This document shows positions 34,581 to 48,800 of a DNA stretch of 64,000 bases, piece after piece (the first letter of the stretch is position 1; each line of letters starts with the position of its first letter). The stretch comes from Metridium senile (taxonomy: Eukaryota; Cnidaria; Anthozoa; Actiniaria; Metridiidae), in assembly GCA_949775045.1 (NCBI GenBank), contig OX459102.1, positions 7,463,073-7,527,072 on the forward strand, read 5' to 3'. The notes under the pieces are model-generated. The model ran no database searches. It saw only the letters and a list, made by a program, of their open reading frames with translations, and was not told the DNA's origin. The position numbers and the translations under genes were made by a program.

Positions 34581-36504
34581 AAATTGGTGTAATTACACCA
34601 CGACAGACATTAAACAAACTAACAAAGAAACAAACGAGCGAGAAACAAAAAGACGCGTACGTATAATTAAACTAAAATTTTACGATGACTAGCGATTAAA
34701 CTAGTATTGGATTGCGATTAAGTTTCTCAGAAAACTATGCCAGCAAAAATGTTTAATAGACCATTTCTACACTGTTCTCGTCGATCAACCTCAGCCTCGA
34801 TAGCATGTAATAAAGTCTTTAGAATATGACTACAGCCTGTGGAAATTTTAGGTATATAATGTGTTCCCCCCCCCCCCCCCCCCCTTAAATTACCGCGAGC
34901 TGCAGTCAAATTTTAAAAGATATATTACATGCTATCGGGGCTGAGGTCGTTGGTGACTAGAACTGTAAAACGGTCTTTAGTACGTCGGATAAATAATTCA
35001 GCGGTTTTACTGTTCACCACAGTCAAAGTTATATTTATAAAATGATCCAATTTTTTGATTTAACTGTTTTGAAAGCCAAAAATTATTTGTTTCGCGGACA
35101 AATAAAACTGCAATTAAAGCCTTGAACATAGACACTTTTAATTCATTGGTGTCGAAGTTAACGTCTGAATGTATTTAGCTAGACGTAAGTGCTTTACTAA
35201 TCGGGAGACTCAGACTCACTTCCTCTACGTTAAATATTTAAGAACACAACTCTGCTCAACTCTGCTCTTGGTCTTGACTCATTTAATATTGCATGTTTAC
35301 TCCGATGAAGGGCTCGAAACGTTAGTAAAGTTAAGTGAACATTTTTTACATTTCATTCTATTACATGTACCTGTCGTTTATATCAAACACAGACGCAGCC
35401 TATACTAGTTCACTATCTAGTTTCTATTTCTCATTTTTTACGGTGTTACAAAATTCATTCTATTACCTATTGTTTATATCAAACACCGACGCAACCTATA
35501 CTAGTTTACTCGCTAGTTTCTATTTCTATTTTTTACGGTGTTACACATTTCGACATTCTATTACCAATCATTTATATCAAACACCAACGCAGCCTATACT
35601 AGTTTACTCGCTAGTTTCTATTTAATATCGTTAAACGTTGTTCTATTTTAAGTTTATTTGCTTTGGCAATTATTTTATATGTTTGATAATACTATTACTA
35701 AGAATTCAGTAATGCTGAAATAGCACAACGTGACGGCTTGATATTTTTAAGCGTATTTTTTCTTTCGGCACGTTTATAATTTCGGTAAATATTCATAAGG
35801 TCCGGCTGGATTCTTCCACACTTACTGTTTTAAACCTAGAACTTAGAAAGTCTATATCATTAGGAGTTTTTAAAGACAGTTTAATATAGGAATATCTTAA
35901 CAGCAGGAAATTACACCTTTTTATAGTTTAATAATTATTAGTTTAATAATTATTAAATTAGATTTCTAGTATAACATTATTATATCTTGTAATTAGTTCA
36001 CAAATTTATTCATTGTAAAGCGCTATTGAGCAATTATCAATTGGAAATAGCGCTATATAAATAAATAAAGTTATTATTATAAAGTTATTATTATGGTTCT
36101 TGTATATATATAATTTTTATTGATTCTAAGTTTATTCTGTGTTATATGTACATGTATATTTATTTCATAGGTTTAAATAGAGGGCCACTAGGTTATTTAT
36201 TTATTTTAACCATTCCGTGTCACCCCCTTTTAAATAAATAGTTTATTATTTTTATTAAACTTACTGTACCGTACAGCGCTTTTCATAATATATGCTTCTA
36301 CGTCGCGGTCAGCAGTCTAATACAATGCATTTTGAGGGGCAACCATGATAGCTATCCCCCAAGAGCCGCTATGTAAGCTATAGCGTAAAGCTATAAGGGA
36401 GTACCGAGGTACAATGTTGATTCATGTTATTTCATGACCCCAGTCTCTCATGTTCACGACCGGTCGTCGTGATTTGCTTAAACTGAGTACGTGAAGTCTC
36501 TACC

Positions 36505-36600
36505 ATTTTTATCTATTTATTTATTTAACTTCATCCGAAGACAGGAGCCCACAACAGCACGACCAATTACTGTGGGTCTACATTTTGTAGTCTAAATATT
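36505..36600 (-). mobile_element. LINE 3' tail (minus strand)
   Basis: On the minus strand it reads CCCACAGTAATTGGTCGTGC, then GTGGGCTCCTGTCTTCGGAT and (AAAT)n, the same kind of 3' UTR as the LINE at 28971-29295. Only the tail remains. Confidence 0.6.
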
Positions 36601-36855
36601 AGCGTTACTCTTTGCCCCTAATCAAAATATCAAAGGAACCGATTGATTGTTTTATAATAGGCGCAGTTATTATTTTTCTCCTGCTTTTCTAATTTCCTTC
36701 ATACTAGTTTTAAATATTAACACGTTTTTATTTTTCTCTTTTCTCAGCTTTGTAAGTCGTCGACTATACGGACCATGTAGTGTGTTGGGTCCCCATTCAT
36801 TCATAACAAAGACACAGTACATTCTTTGGAGAGTACAAGAAATGGTTTTGTGAGG

Positions 36856-38640
36856 ATGGTTGCAATCCTGCGGACAGTTGAACATAACTATGTACTCACA
36901 ATCGTTACTTGTCTAATTGTGTATTTGTTGAACGATGGTAAGTAAAAAACAAACTTTTTAACTTGTTATCCAACTTACAGTCAAAGAACATGAAGCGTGC
37001 CCGTCTAGACTGCATTATTCGTTTTATTATTCGATTCTTGACTTCATTCTTCGTTTTCCAGAATTCCGTTAAAGTATTCAAAAACTGAATGATATATCGA
37101 TTATATCACAGTATATATACACGCCACAGGGAACCCGGCTTTCTATCGCTTATATATGAAATAAAATAAAATATATTATAATCATAAGAACCTTTGGGTT
37201 TCCTGTGTTGTATTTGAAAACACGACGCGCTTAATCCTTAGAGTTTCCGGTAATGGTTAACGTTACCGACCTGTGTGTGCCTTTGGTAACTGGCAATAGA
37301 AATAAGCAATAGAAAGCCGGGCTCCCTGTGTACACGCGCGCCGTCGTTTTATGCTCCTTAAAGATAACAAAATGATGATGATGGTTTTGGTTATGATGCT
37401 GATGATAGTGATAGCGATGGTGATAGAAATGATGGCGATGTTGATGATCATGATGGTGAGGATGATGTTGGCGATGATGACGATGCAGATCATGATGACG
37501 ATTGTGGTAATGACGGTAATGGTGATGATGATACTGATGCTGATGATAATGGTGTTGATGACAATAACAATGATTGATTGTGAAGGTTATTATCAGAAAT
37601 GATAATTAATATTTTATCTATTTCTAACAGTAAATGGTATTGAGCAGTGCTCTAATCATTGGGGGGTCAAATCTAATGACCACATCAATTGTGTAGAAAC
37701 AAATAGCCCATGGTAAATATACACTTAATTTAAACAACGTATTTGCTGCTAAAAAAAACAAGCACCAAGACAAGACCGAAATGAATGCTGGTTTTGTGCT
37801 TGTAATATATTGAAATTACACTTCTCATCAGAAAATTGATTGTAGTGCAATAGGCGTTTTGCAACACGTGACTTTACCCCGTCACGTGACCTGATCACTT
37901 TTAAATCGAGCAGCTGGCTCAAAAAGAATGTAATATTTCAGCAAACTCCAACAATCGCTAATAAACTAGTAGTATTTTCGTGGCTAAATTACTTTAAGTT
38001 ATTATCATTTCCAGAAAAAGTTTTTTTAAGAAATATAAAGATATAGTAAGTAAGATTGTCTGTGAGCAACGGGGTTTTGTTTGGTGAATTGCGAAAAGTT
38101 ATCGAAGGTCAAAGTTGATTGAATTTTTAGTCTCGTTTGGCTAGAAAACGGAAAAATGTTAAAACAAGAGGGGAAAAAACGATTTTTTTCTCCAAACGAA
38201 TTCCAGTAATAAAAGGCAACTCACAGAAACAGTGTGAAGAAAATCGTTTTTTTTAGCCCGAACGGCAGTGGGTGGTTCTTAGAGAGACTGCCTCTTTTTT
38301 AAAAGATTCTCAATATTTTGTTTTTGCCATAATGAGTTTATCGTTCCCATTCCTAGGTATACATTTACGGAGAAAAACAATGGTTTAAAATACTGCAACG
38401 ATCTCTTCAAATGTAAGCAAACTTATCGTTGGATGAACAAATTTCGCTTTTACATGGGAGAATCAAGTCCTTCTATTCCAGGAACGACATTAGCTTGTAT
38501 ACATGACAAGAACTCCCCGTGCTGTGTAGGGCAATTAAATGTTGATTTTCAATATTGTATGGACGGAGGCGAAACGAGGCTTCAGTTTAAATATGGACTG
38601 AAAAACTGTAGCTACTTTCATAATATGTGTGGCTTCAATG
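36856..38640 (+). CDS. Gene B exons: signal peptide and D8C-like N-terminal domain
   Basis: Exon 36856-36937 starts at ATG and carries a hydrophobic stretch (YVLTIVTCLIVYLL), a signal sequence. Exons 37631-37712 (NGIEQCSNHWGVKSNDHINC) and 38357-38640 follow (phases 1, 2, 1). The last contains KFRFYMGESSPSIPGTTLAC, CCVGQLN and RLQFKYGLKNCSYFHNMCGF, which fit the W-x-R/K-F ... N-C-x-x-(Y/F) pattern of D8C domains of uromodulin/GP2-like proteins. Gene C has the same exon phases and the N-G-T-H-P motif typical of that fold. The homology call is tentative; the exon structure is firm. The intron 36938-37630 carries GATGAT repeats; 37713-38356 shows nothing recognisable. Confidence 0.65.
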
Positions 38641-41441
38641 GTAAGAATCAACTTGAAAAAAAAACACAATTGTAAATACACCATTTTTACGGTTCGCGTC
38701 CACAACCTCAGCCTTGATAGCGTGTAATATACAATTGTTTTAAAATAGGTTGACGGAGTGAACGGCAATTGCACGGCCGAAAGGAATTGTGGTTACGTAT
38801 ACAACTGACATATCCTAGTGTTTTTCTGGATTGCTATGGATTGCTAATAACTTCTTTACTATATACACCTATTTCAAAAAAGGTTGTCATCGCCAAAAGC
38901 GATAGGCGATAGGTCATTCCAAGACCCAAGTGCACTATGGGTATAATCTAAAGTATCGACAGAAAAGCAGAAAAGCTGTGTCTTCTTGGCACATTTTCAG
39001 TCCTTTAACAAGCCATAAAACTCTCCAGCGGAGATCGTTGTTTAGTGGAGCTGGCATGATTGAAAATTTTACGACTTAGGAATATACCCATAGTGCACTT
39101 GGGTCTTGGAATGACCTATCGCCTATCACCTATCGCTTTTGGCGATGACAACCTTTTTAAAATAGGTGTATATGGGGCTGGCGTTGTGCATTAAATTCGT
39201 TTTCTGTCACCAAAGATACATAGATACTCAATATCCAATACCAACAATTCCTTTCGGTCAATCGGCGTTCGACATTCACCGTTCCCTTCGTCAACCGTTT
39301 ATGAAATTAGTGTATACTTAACAATTTGACATTAGATGACATTAGATGAATTATAATAGGGCGGGGGGATAAATAAATATGCGCAAGCGTTTGACAATTT
39401 ATAATGTAGTGGGAGGGCGGGGGATTTATTTATTTATTTATATATTAATCATTCTAGTCGTAGTTGTTAAATAGTGTATTGTAAATTAATTATCTGACCC
39501 TACCTGTAATTCAGCCATTAGCTGCAAGAGGTTTGATTAAACAAATTATCTATCTATCTATCTATCTATCTTGACTACAGCTCGCGGTAAATTAATAAAT
39601 CTACACATCATAAAACAATTGAAAATAATTGAAACATTAAAGAATATATTACACACCATCGAGGCTGAGGTTGTTTGATTCGAACCGTGAAAAGGTATGT
39701 TTATACTGTAAACCATGTAACCGTTATACTAAACTAAACATTCAGTATATATATACACCCAAAGTAGTAAAAAAAGAGACTGAATAAGGATATAATATTC
39801 TTGTTCTGACGTTTCGGAGCAATCACGCTCCATTATCAAAGAATAATAACAGTAATGTAAGGAGTTCGTTTACAAAGAACACAGATAGTCTAATTTATGT
39901 GAATAATTTTGCACGGATGGAGTCCGATTGGACATTCAGGGCGGGCTTTAATTTGTGAACGAACTCCTTACATTATTTTTTTTTTAAATAGCTTTATGCG
40001 CAGAGTTAAGAATAGACGCATTGGTATGTATGTTCCCACCCAATTCAAATCTTTTGAGAATAAGATTATTTGTCTTATGTATCTTAATATCACGTGGAAA
40101 ATATTTGGAACAAAGGTTTTTATTCCCAGAGGTTTTTAATTGGGTGGAAACTTACATAGCAACGCGTTAACCGATTTGGTTTATTAGATAGATCATTTCT
40201 TTGGATAAAGATTCAGACGTTTTCTCTCATTACATAGACTAATTACCACTTAATTACCCATAAATCTTAGCTGTCTTAGCTTCTAATGTTAACGATTTTG
40301 AACCCACCATTGAGATTGCAATACAATCTATTATATTTCATTCTATAAATCTGTTTTAAATTACTGCCGTTCACAGTCAAACGCGACAAGTTTGTCTGTG
40401 TTACCTTGGAAATACAGTTGATTGACGCCGCGGTCCACCAAAAATATAGTTTACGTCTGCGTTTGAAGGTCTAGTTGGCCGCGTGTGACTGGAAACTGCA
40501 GTAAATAACATACGGGTATTCTTCGCGATCGCTTCAATTCCTAATATTTTTGTTTTGATGGAATTCCTGTGTTTTAATTCCCAGAACATTGCCATACATT
40601 CTATTGTCTTTACGAAAACAGAATATGTGAAGTACAAGCACAGTCAGATAGGTCTTACGAATCAATTTGCGGAAGATCATCGCCACCACCACAACAATCA
40701 TCACCACCACCACCACCACCATCATCATCACCACCACAACAATCATCACCACCACCACCACCACCATCACCACCACCACCACCATCATCACCACCACCAC
40801 AGCAATCACCACCACCATCACCACCACCACAATCATCACCACCACCACCACCACCACTATCATCACCACCACCACCACCACCGTCATCGTCATCATCACT
40901 ACCACCACCATCATCACTACTACCACCATCACCACCACCACAATCATCACCACCACCACCACCACCACTATCATCACCACCACCACCACCACCGTCATCA
41001 TCACTACCACCACCACCATCACTACTACCACCATCACCACCACCACAATCATCACCACCACCACCATCATCACCAACACCACCATCATCACCACCACCAC
41101 CGTCATCATCACTACCACCACCACCATCATCACCACCATCATCACCACCACCATCATCTTCACTGCCATCATCATTACCAACACCACCACCACCATCATC
41201 ATCACCATCACCACCACCACCACCATCATCATCACAACAACCACCACCATCATCATCACCATTACCATCATCAGTTTCATCATCACTATCAACTTCATCA
41301 TCATTGCCTACTCCGCCAACAACAGGAGTCAAATCAACACCCACAAGTTCTCGTATCGTGATCGCGACAAAAACACCTCTGAACTCAATAGGTATGTAAT
41401 TGATTATAACACCACAAGTGACTACCACCACTACCTACATT

Positions 41442-41475
<34 letters not shown>

Positions 41476-42293
41476 TCATTACTATCTAAATTATTATTTA
41501 TGAATATTATATTATTGACATTTTTTTATTATTATCATTATTGTCACTACCAAGTCAATTCTATAATCATAACAAATCATTACGATCGACATTATCATTG
41601 CTTGCATTCACCACCATCGTCGTATCATGGTCCGTCATAATGATCGCTGATATCACCAGAAGCACCACACCAGCACCACCATTATTATCCTCATTACCAT
41701 CAACATCATTATTTGAGTTCTTCAGATTAAAATATATCAATCTATTTCATTGTCCAGTTAGTATGGTTGAAATACGCTTCAAAGTCAAACTTACAGATAT
41801 ACCGTGGAATGACGATTATCTGGACCTTTCAAGTAAACCAGCATTGAATTTGATCGACCAGATTACAAAGAATGTAAGTAAATTATAGTTAAAAAATACT
41901 AACAATCAAATAAAAATGATGATGATGAAGATGAAGATGATGATGATGGTGGTTGTAGTGATGGTGGTTGTGGTGATGATGACAGTACGTGATGGTGATG
42001 ATGATATTCTTGATAATGATTAATGATTAAGTGATGATGGTGGTGATGATGATAATGGTTATGATGATCGATGGTGATGATAATGATGATGAAAGTGATG
42101 ATGATGTTCTTGATAATGATTATGAAAGTGATGATGTTGGTGAGGGCCGTAAGTTAGAAAACTGTTTAAAGGTTATTATGTATCCCTCGTGAAATAAAGT
42201 TATTGTATTGTATTGTGATGGTGGTAATTATGGTGGTGGTGATGATTATTGAAGTGATGATGATTGTGATGGTAGTGGTGATGCTTACGAAAG

Positions 42294-42340
<47 letters not shown>

Positions 42341-45300
42341 GTAGTGGTGATGATTATGAAAGTGATGATGATGATGATGGTATACGTAGTGGTGATGATT
42401 ATGAAAGTGATGATGATGGTAGTGGTGATGGTAGTGGTGATGATTATGAAAGTGATGATGATGATGATGGTAGTGGTGATGGTAGTGGTGATGATTATGA
42501 AAGTGATGATGATGATGATGGTAGTGGTGATGATTATGAAAGTGATTATGATGATGATGATGGTAGTGATGATTATGAAAGTGATGAGGATGATGATGAT
42601 GATGCCGGAAGATGATGAACTATTAATTATTTTTTTTTGCACAGGTTCAGACATTCTATTTAGGAGTCAAGGCCTTCCACAATATCACTGTTAATAACTT
42701 AAGGTAATTTACTCTGCCGTATGATCTATGATATAATTATGATAACTATGATCCTTCGTTGCATCATAGATAGAAGATAGATGTCGTATGACTATGATAA
42801 AATCACGTCACAAACGCGGTCAAGACACGGCAAGGCACGTCAAATTTCTGGAAACATGACGGTCACGTCAAGGCACGCACACAGTCCTACTAGATCTGCC
42901 TAATAACACGGGTTCGTTGCATAAGATTGTTTTTTGTTCTCTGACGAGAGATTAACGTGGAACGTTAAGGCACGCACACAGTCCTACTAAATCTGCTTAA
43001 TAACACGGGTTCGTTGCATAAGATTGTTTTTTGTTCTCTGACGAGAGATTAACGTGGAACGTTAAGGCACGCACACAGTCCTACTAAATCTGCCTAATAA
43101 CACGGGTTCGTTGCATAAGATTGTTTTTTGTTTTCTGACGAGAGATTAACGTGGAACGTTAAGGCACGCACACAGTCCTACTAAATCTGCTTAATAACAC
43201 GGGTTCGTTGCATAAGATTGTTTTTTGTTCTCTGACGAGAGATTAACGTGGAACGTTAAGGCACGCACACAGTCCTACTAAATCTGCCTAATAACACGGG
43301 TTCGTTGCATAAGATTGTTTTTTGTTTTCTGACGAGAGATTAACGTGGAACGTTAAGGCACGCACTCAGTCCTACTAAATCTGCTTAATAACACGGGTTC
43401 GTTGCATAAGATTGTTTTTTGTTCTCTGACGAGAGATTAACGTGGAACGTTAAGGCACGCACATAGTCCTACTAAATCTGCCTAATAACACGGGTTCGTT
43501 GCATAAGATTGTTTTTTGTTCTCTGACGAGAGATTAACGTGGAACGTTAAGGCACGCACACAGTCCTACTAAATCTGCTTAATATAACGGGTTCGTTGCA
43601 TAAGATTGTTTTTTGTTTTCTGACGAGAGATTAACGTGGAACGTTAAGGCACGCACACAGTCCTACTAAATCTGCTTAATAACACGGGTTCGTTGCATAA
43701 GATTGTTTTTTGTTTTCTGACGAGAGATTAACGTGGAACGTTAAGGCACGCACACAGTCCTACTAAATCTGCCTAATAACACGGGTTCGTTGCATAAGAT
43801 TGTTTTTTGTTTTCTGACGAGAGATTAACGTGGAACGTTAAGGCACGCACACAGTCCTACTAAATCTGCTTAATAACACGGGTTTGTTGCATAAGATTGT
43901 TTTTTGTTTTCTGACGAAAGATTAACGTGGAACGTTAAGGCACGCACACAGTCCTACTAAATCTGCTTAATAACACGGGTTCGTTGCATAAGATTGTTTT
44001 TTGTTCTCTGACGAGAGATTAACGTGGAACGTTAAGGCACGCACACAGTCCTACTAAATCTGCCTAATAACACGGGTTCGTTGCATAAGATTGTTTTTTG
44101 TTTTCTGACGAGAGATTAACGTGGAACGTTAAGGCACGCACACAGTCCTACTAAATCTGCCTAATAACACGGGTTCGTTGCATAAGATTGTTTTTTGTTT
44201 TCTGACGAGAGATTAACGTGGAACGTTAAGGCACGCACACAGTCATACTAAATCTGCTTAATAACACGGGTTCGTTGCATAAGATTGTTTTTTGTTCTCT
44301 GACGAGAGATTAACGTGGAACGTTAAGGCACGCACACAGTCCTACTAAATCTGCTAATAACACGGGTTCGTTGCATAAGATTGTTTTTTGTTTTCTGACG
44401 AGAGATTAACGTGGAACGTTAAGGCACGCACACAGTCCTACTAAATCTGCCTAATAACACGGGTTCGTTGCATAAGATTGTTTTTTATTCTCTGACGAGA
44501 GATTAACGTGGAACGTCAGTAAGTAACACATTTTCACTTTCACAGGAAAGGAAGCACCATTGCTGATTTTTCCATCGCCTTTACCCAACTTGTTCCAATA
44601 CAGATCCTTAACGTACAGGAGGAGTTGTACAACACGGGAACACTTTTCCAGTTTCCTGCAAAACTACTAAATATCTCAGCAGACAGTGGTAAGGACTATA
44701 CCTACTTCAGGCCCTAAGAAAACCGTTTTTGGGGGCGATTTTAGGCAATTTTAGGAAACTTTGAGTTGCCGGTCTTGGGCGATTTGAGGCGATCTTTGGC
44801 GATTTTAGGAAACTTAGCCATATTTTAGTTGTCAATCATGGGCAATTTTAAACAATCTTAGGCGATTTTAGGAAAGTTAGCCATATTTCAGTTACCGATC
44901 TTGAGCGATCTTAGGCGATCTTAAGCGATTTAAGGACCCGGAGTAGGCCTGAAAGTTATGTGATTAAAACTATTCGACTAATACCTGCGCTTTGCTTGTG
45001 AATATTTTTACAAGAAATCGAGACTTGGCATTTACAAGTGCTTTTTTTGTCACAAAAATCAGCGGTGCGTACTTGATAACGTAAAACTGAAGTATGTATG
45101 TCATATTGATGTGTTATCATTTTTTTTTTATAACCACCAGTACCTAGTGCAGCTCCAGTTATCCAGTCAGTAACAAGTGTTAGTTCTACTGCGGTTTTCA
45201 TAAAGTGGTTCACGATTTCCAACCCAGATATTAAAGGCTATAAAGTTTTATATAAACTGCGAGACAAACAATACAATCCTGGTGTCTATAAATTAGTTGG

Positions 45301-45464
45301 AAAGTCGACTGTCACTCAGACTTATGTTCACGGACTGCAGGCGTTTACGGAGTATAGTTTCAGAGTAGTTGGATTTAGTGATGGTGGTGATGGGGTGTCG
45401 AGTGAGCCGGTGACCGTTAAAACAGATGAGGATGGTAAGTGGGTATCAATAGCATGACCATGAC

Positions 45465-45541
<77 letters not shown>

Positions 45542-45579
45542 CCATCACCATCACCATCATCAATATCATCATCATCGCC

Positions 45580-45655
<76 letters not shown>

Positions 45656-45808
45656 CCACCATCACCACCATCATCATTATCATCATCAATATCATAATCA
45701 TAATCATCATCATCACCATCACCATCATCAATATCATAATCATCATAATCAACAGCATCATCATCATCATCATCATCACCATCATCATCGTCATCATCAT
45801 CATCATCG

Positions 45809-45841
<33 letters not shown>

Positions 45842-48800
45842 CCATCATCAATATCATAATCATCATAATCAACAGCATCATCATCATCATCATCAACAAC
45901 AACAACAACAACAACAGCATCATCATTATCATCTTCATAATAATCATCATCATTATTGTGATAAGTATTACAGTTATCGTTGGGTGGCATGGGTGGACAA
46001 GCTGACAAGCTGTGGTGCACCGATTTTATGTGCCGGTTTGAGTTTGTTTGATGTGTTGTTCTCTCCCATGCAATGGGAGTTTTATGGTTCTCAAGTCTGC
46101 CTCCGTCAGCAAAAAGCAAGTGGACAGAGTTGTGCGTTAAAAAATATTTAACATAGGGGTAATGAGGGGTAAATAGGGGTAATGAGTTTGTCAGATACCT
46201 AAAAATTAGCCACTGGAATATTTGGCAACAACTATCCGTATCTTGACGTGATTTTGTTTACTTTATTTTTGTTGTAGTGCCATCCATCGCCCCGTCAAGT
46301 CTCGAAGTCACAATCTTCAGTCCAACACGGCTTAGTTTTGCATGGGCCCCTCTCCCTGTACCCCAAAGAAATGGCATTCTAGTCAAACATAATGTCTCGT
46401 ATTCTTGTCTTGATCAGACAACCATGGAACAACTTCATAACCATACCCTCATATCGCCGTTCCAATTTCATGTTCTCTTGGAACATTTACAGAAGAATAC
46501 GGAATATACTTTGTCTGTGAGTGGGTGTACCTCTAAAGGGTGTGGTCCGTGGAGCGGGAATATTACTGGTAAAACAGATCCAGACGGTAAGAAATATAGC
46601 TAGGCGCACTGATAAAGTGAATTGTCTCCCCTTAGTAGGCATCACAGAAACTGAGGAGCTGTTTATATAAAAGCGACAATCATGTGCAAAATTGTTGGGA
46701 CATCACTTTTTTATGAACGTTTTCGTTTTCGTTTAAAAAAATATACAAAATCTATCTATTTGATTTGCAAACCCCCTTCCCCCCTAAGCAATGTTGAATT
46801 GATTGTCTTTCAAATGACAACCGTTTCACATTCCCACAATTCAACATTGACACAGGGAAGGGGGGGGGGGGGGGGGGGGGGGGGGGAAATCAAAAATGAT
46901 GTTGAAATATTTTTCATGTAAAAACCAGATAATATGCCCCAAGATATTTTGCACATGATTGTAGGCGCACTGATAAAGTATATATATGCTCTCCCCTTTG
47001 CAGCTGGATTCACAGAAACTCAGAAAATACAACTTATGCTGCCCTAGTATATATCCTTTAATTTGTGAGCAGCCCACGAACCCATCCCAGCTTCGTTATA
47101 GTGTTTCCACATGAGCTTTTGTCATCGTTATACTGAAAGTACTATAGCGAGTAATACGTCTTAAAAAAAAAAAAAAAAAAAACAAAGCGTCGCTTGTGTG
47201 TTGACGTCGCATCACTTACTTAAACCCAGAAACGATTTTAAAATATTCAATATAGTAAAACGTTGTGATATTGCTTCTTTTATAATTTGTATCTGATTAT
47301 GAGAAAAAGGTCAGTGGTGATATTTGCGATATATAAGGACATTATAATTAATGTCTACAATTTTGTGCAAATGAAGGTTTGAATCTTCTGTGATTAATAA
47401 TCTTCATAATGATAATCCACGTTCTCAGATCTTTATTTTCTGAATACATTATAGTTCCCAGTTTACCTCCATCAAACGTGACGTCATCAAATCTCACCTC
47501 AACGTCATCATCGACTTTAAAGTGGGGTCCAATCCCTCGCGGTTACATCAACGGTCTCCTGATTGGTTACAGGATAAAATACACGCTGACCATGTCTTCA
47601 GAGAACGAAGTCGACGAAGCTGATTCTATAACAATTGATTCTGGACCTGGTGTTTTATCGATACAACTCCAGGGTTTGCAAGCTAACTCAGTCTATATGG
47701 TTACTATCGCTGGGGTTAATGATGTTGGGGTTGGCCCGGAAGACTTCGTGTACATAGGTAATTATTGATTGATTTATCTTCCGAATAAAGTGTTTACGCA
47801 TACATAATGTTCCTTTCTACTTCATTCCTACGCCTCCTGATGCATCTTTGTAGTCTTGAATCCCTCCTTCTTTCCTTCTTTTAACGTCTTTTCTCTTACT
47901 AACCTGATATCCTCCTTTTTTAAAATACATGTTTACATACCATCTCAATATTAAGTTCATCCATATAAATATATAATGCCTACCTGTGCCTTACTCCATA
48001 CTTCCCCCTTCTTTCATCTATTTCTTCCTTCCTTCATTCCCTCCTTCCTTTCTCTATATTTCTTACTTACTTCCTTCTCTCCTTCCTTCTCTCCTTCCTT
48101 CCCTCCTTCCTTGCTTTCCTCCTTCCTTGCTTTCTTAAGCTTTCCCTTCCTCCTTCCTCCCTTTCTCCTTTCTTCCTTGCTTCCTTTATCCCTTGCTTCC
48201 TTGCTTCCTTGCTTCCTTGCTTCCTTGCTTACTTGCTTCCTTGCTTCCTTGCTTCCTTGCTTCCTTGCTTCCTTGCTTTCTTGCTTCCTTGCTTCCTTGC
48301 TTCCTTGCTTCCTTGCTTCCTTGCTTCCTTGCTTCTTTCCCTCCTTTCTTAGTTTTTATCATCTGATTTCTTTACAAGAAACCTGCCGCTGTCCAAAGAC
48401 ACTGTACACCAACTACTGGGCCAACCCTCCCTACCTTCGTCTAAACACTACAACTGGCTACATCAGTGGTATATTCCCAACCCTCGTAAAAGACATGCTA
48501 ACCTGGGCATGTGGTAACTGTAGCAACGGACACCAACAAACAACCATAGATATGACGTCAAATGGAAAAGGGATGACTTCATTAAAAGATAGTGTTGTCA
48601 AGGTAAAATCAAAATGGATAAATGAATGCATGCATATATGTATGAATGAATAAATGTGTGATTGAATAGTTGAATAAATGAGTGAATGGTTGAATGAATG
48701 TATTTATAAATGTTAAAAGTGAACGTAGAAATTAACACGTTAATGTACATACTGCCTACAATAATCTGCAAAATGCCTTGGGACATTACCGGCCGGGGTT

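Larger units (their letters stand above)
33171..36855. other. Intergenic region between CniFL and gene B
   Basis: Holds (GGAT/GAAT)n at 33370-33485, a foldback at 34310-34580, a second foldback at about 34750-34960 with a poly-C run, the 90-bp repeat family inverted at 35370-35625, a retroelement tail (TAGCGCTATATAAATAAATAAAG) near 36045, and a reversed LINE tail at 36505-36600. No gene seen, and no clear promoter signal for B. Confidence 0.6.

Noticed and set aside
40555..41361. Poly-His frame of over 200 residues
   Set aside because: It is the CAC/CAT frame of the gene B mucin exon DNA. It does not connect in phase with the neighbouring exons, while the P/S/Q frame does.
42870..44518. CRISPR array
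   Set aside because: The 97-bp units are contiguous head to tail without unique spacers, and the surroundings are clearly eukaryotic.
42870..44518. CENP-B box / centromeric satellite
   Set aside because: The unit has TTCGTTG but lacks the downstream A..CGGG positions of the CENP-B box, and 17 copies inside an intron do not suggest a centromere.
45328..46119. Minus-strand poly-Asp protein of about 260 residues
   Set aside because: Complement of an (ATC)n microsatellite in an intron of gene B; overlaps an FN3 exon on the other strand.
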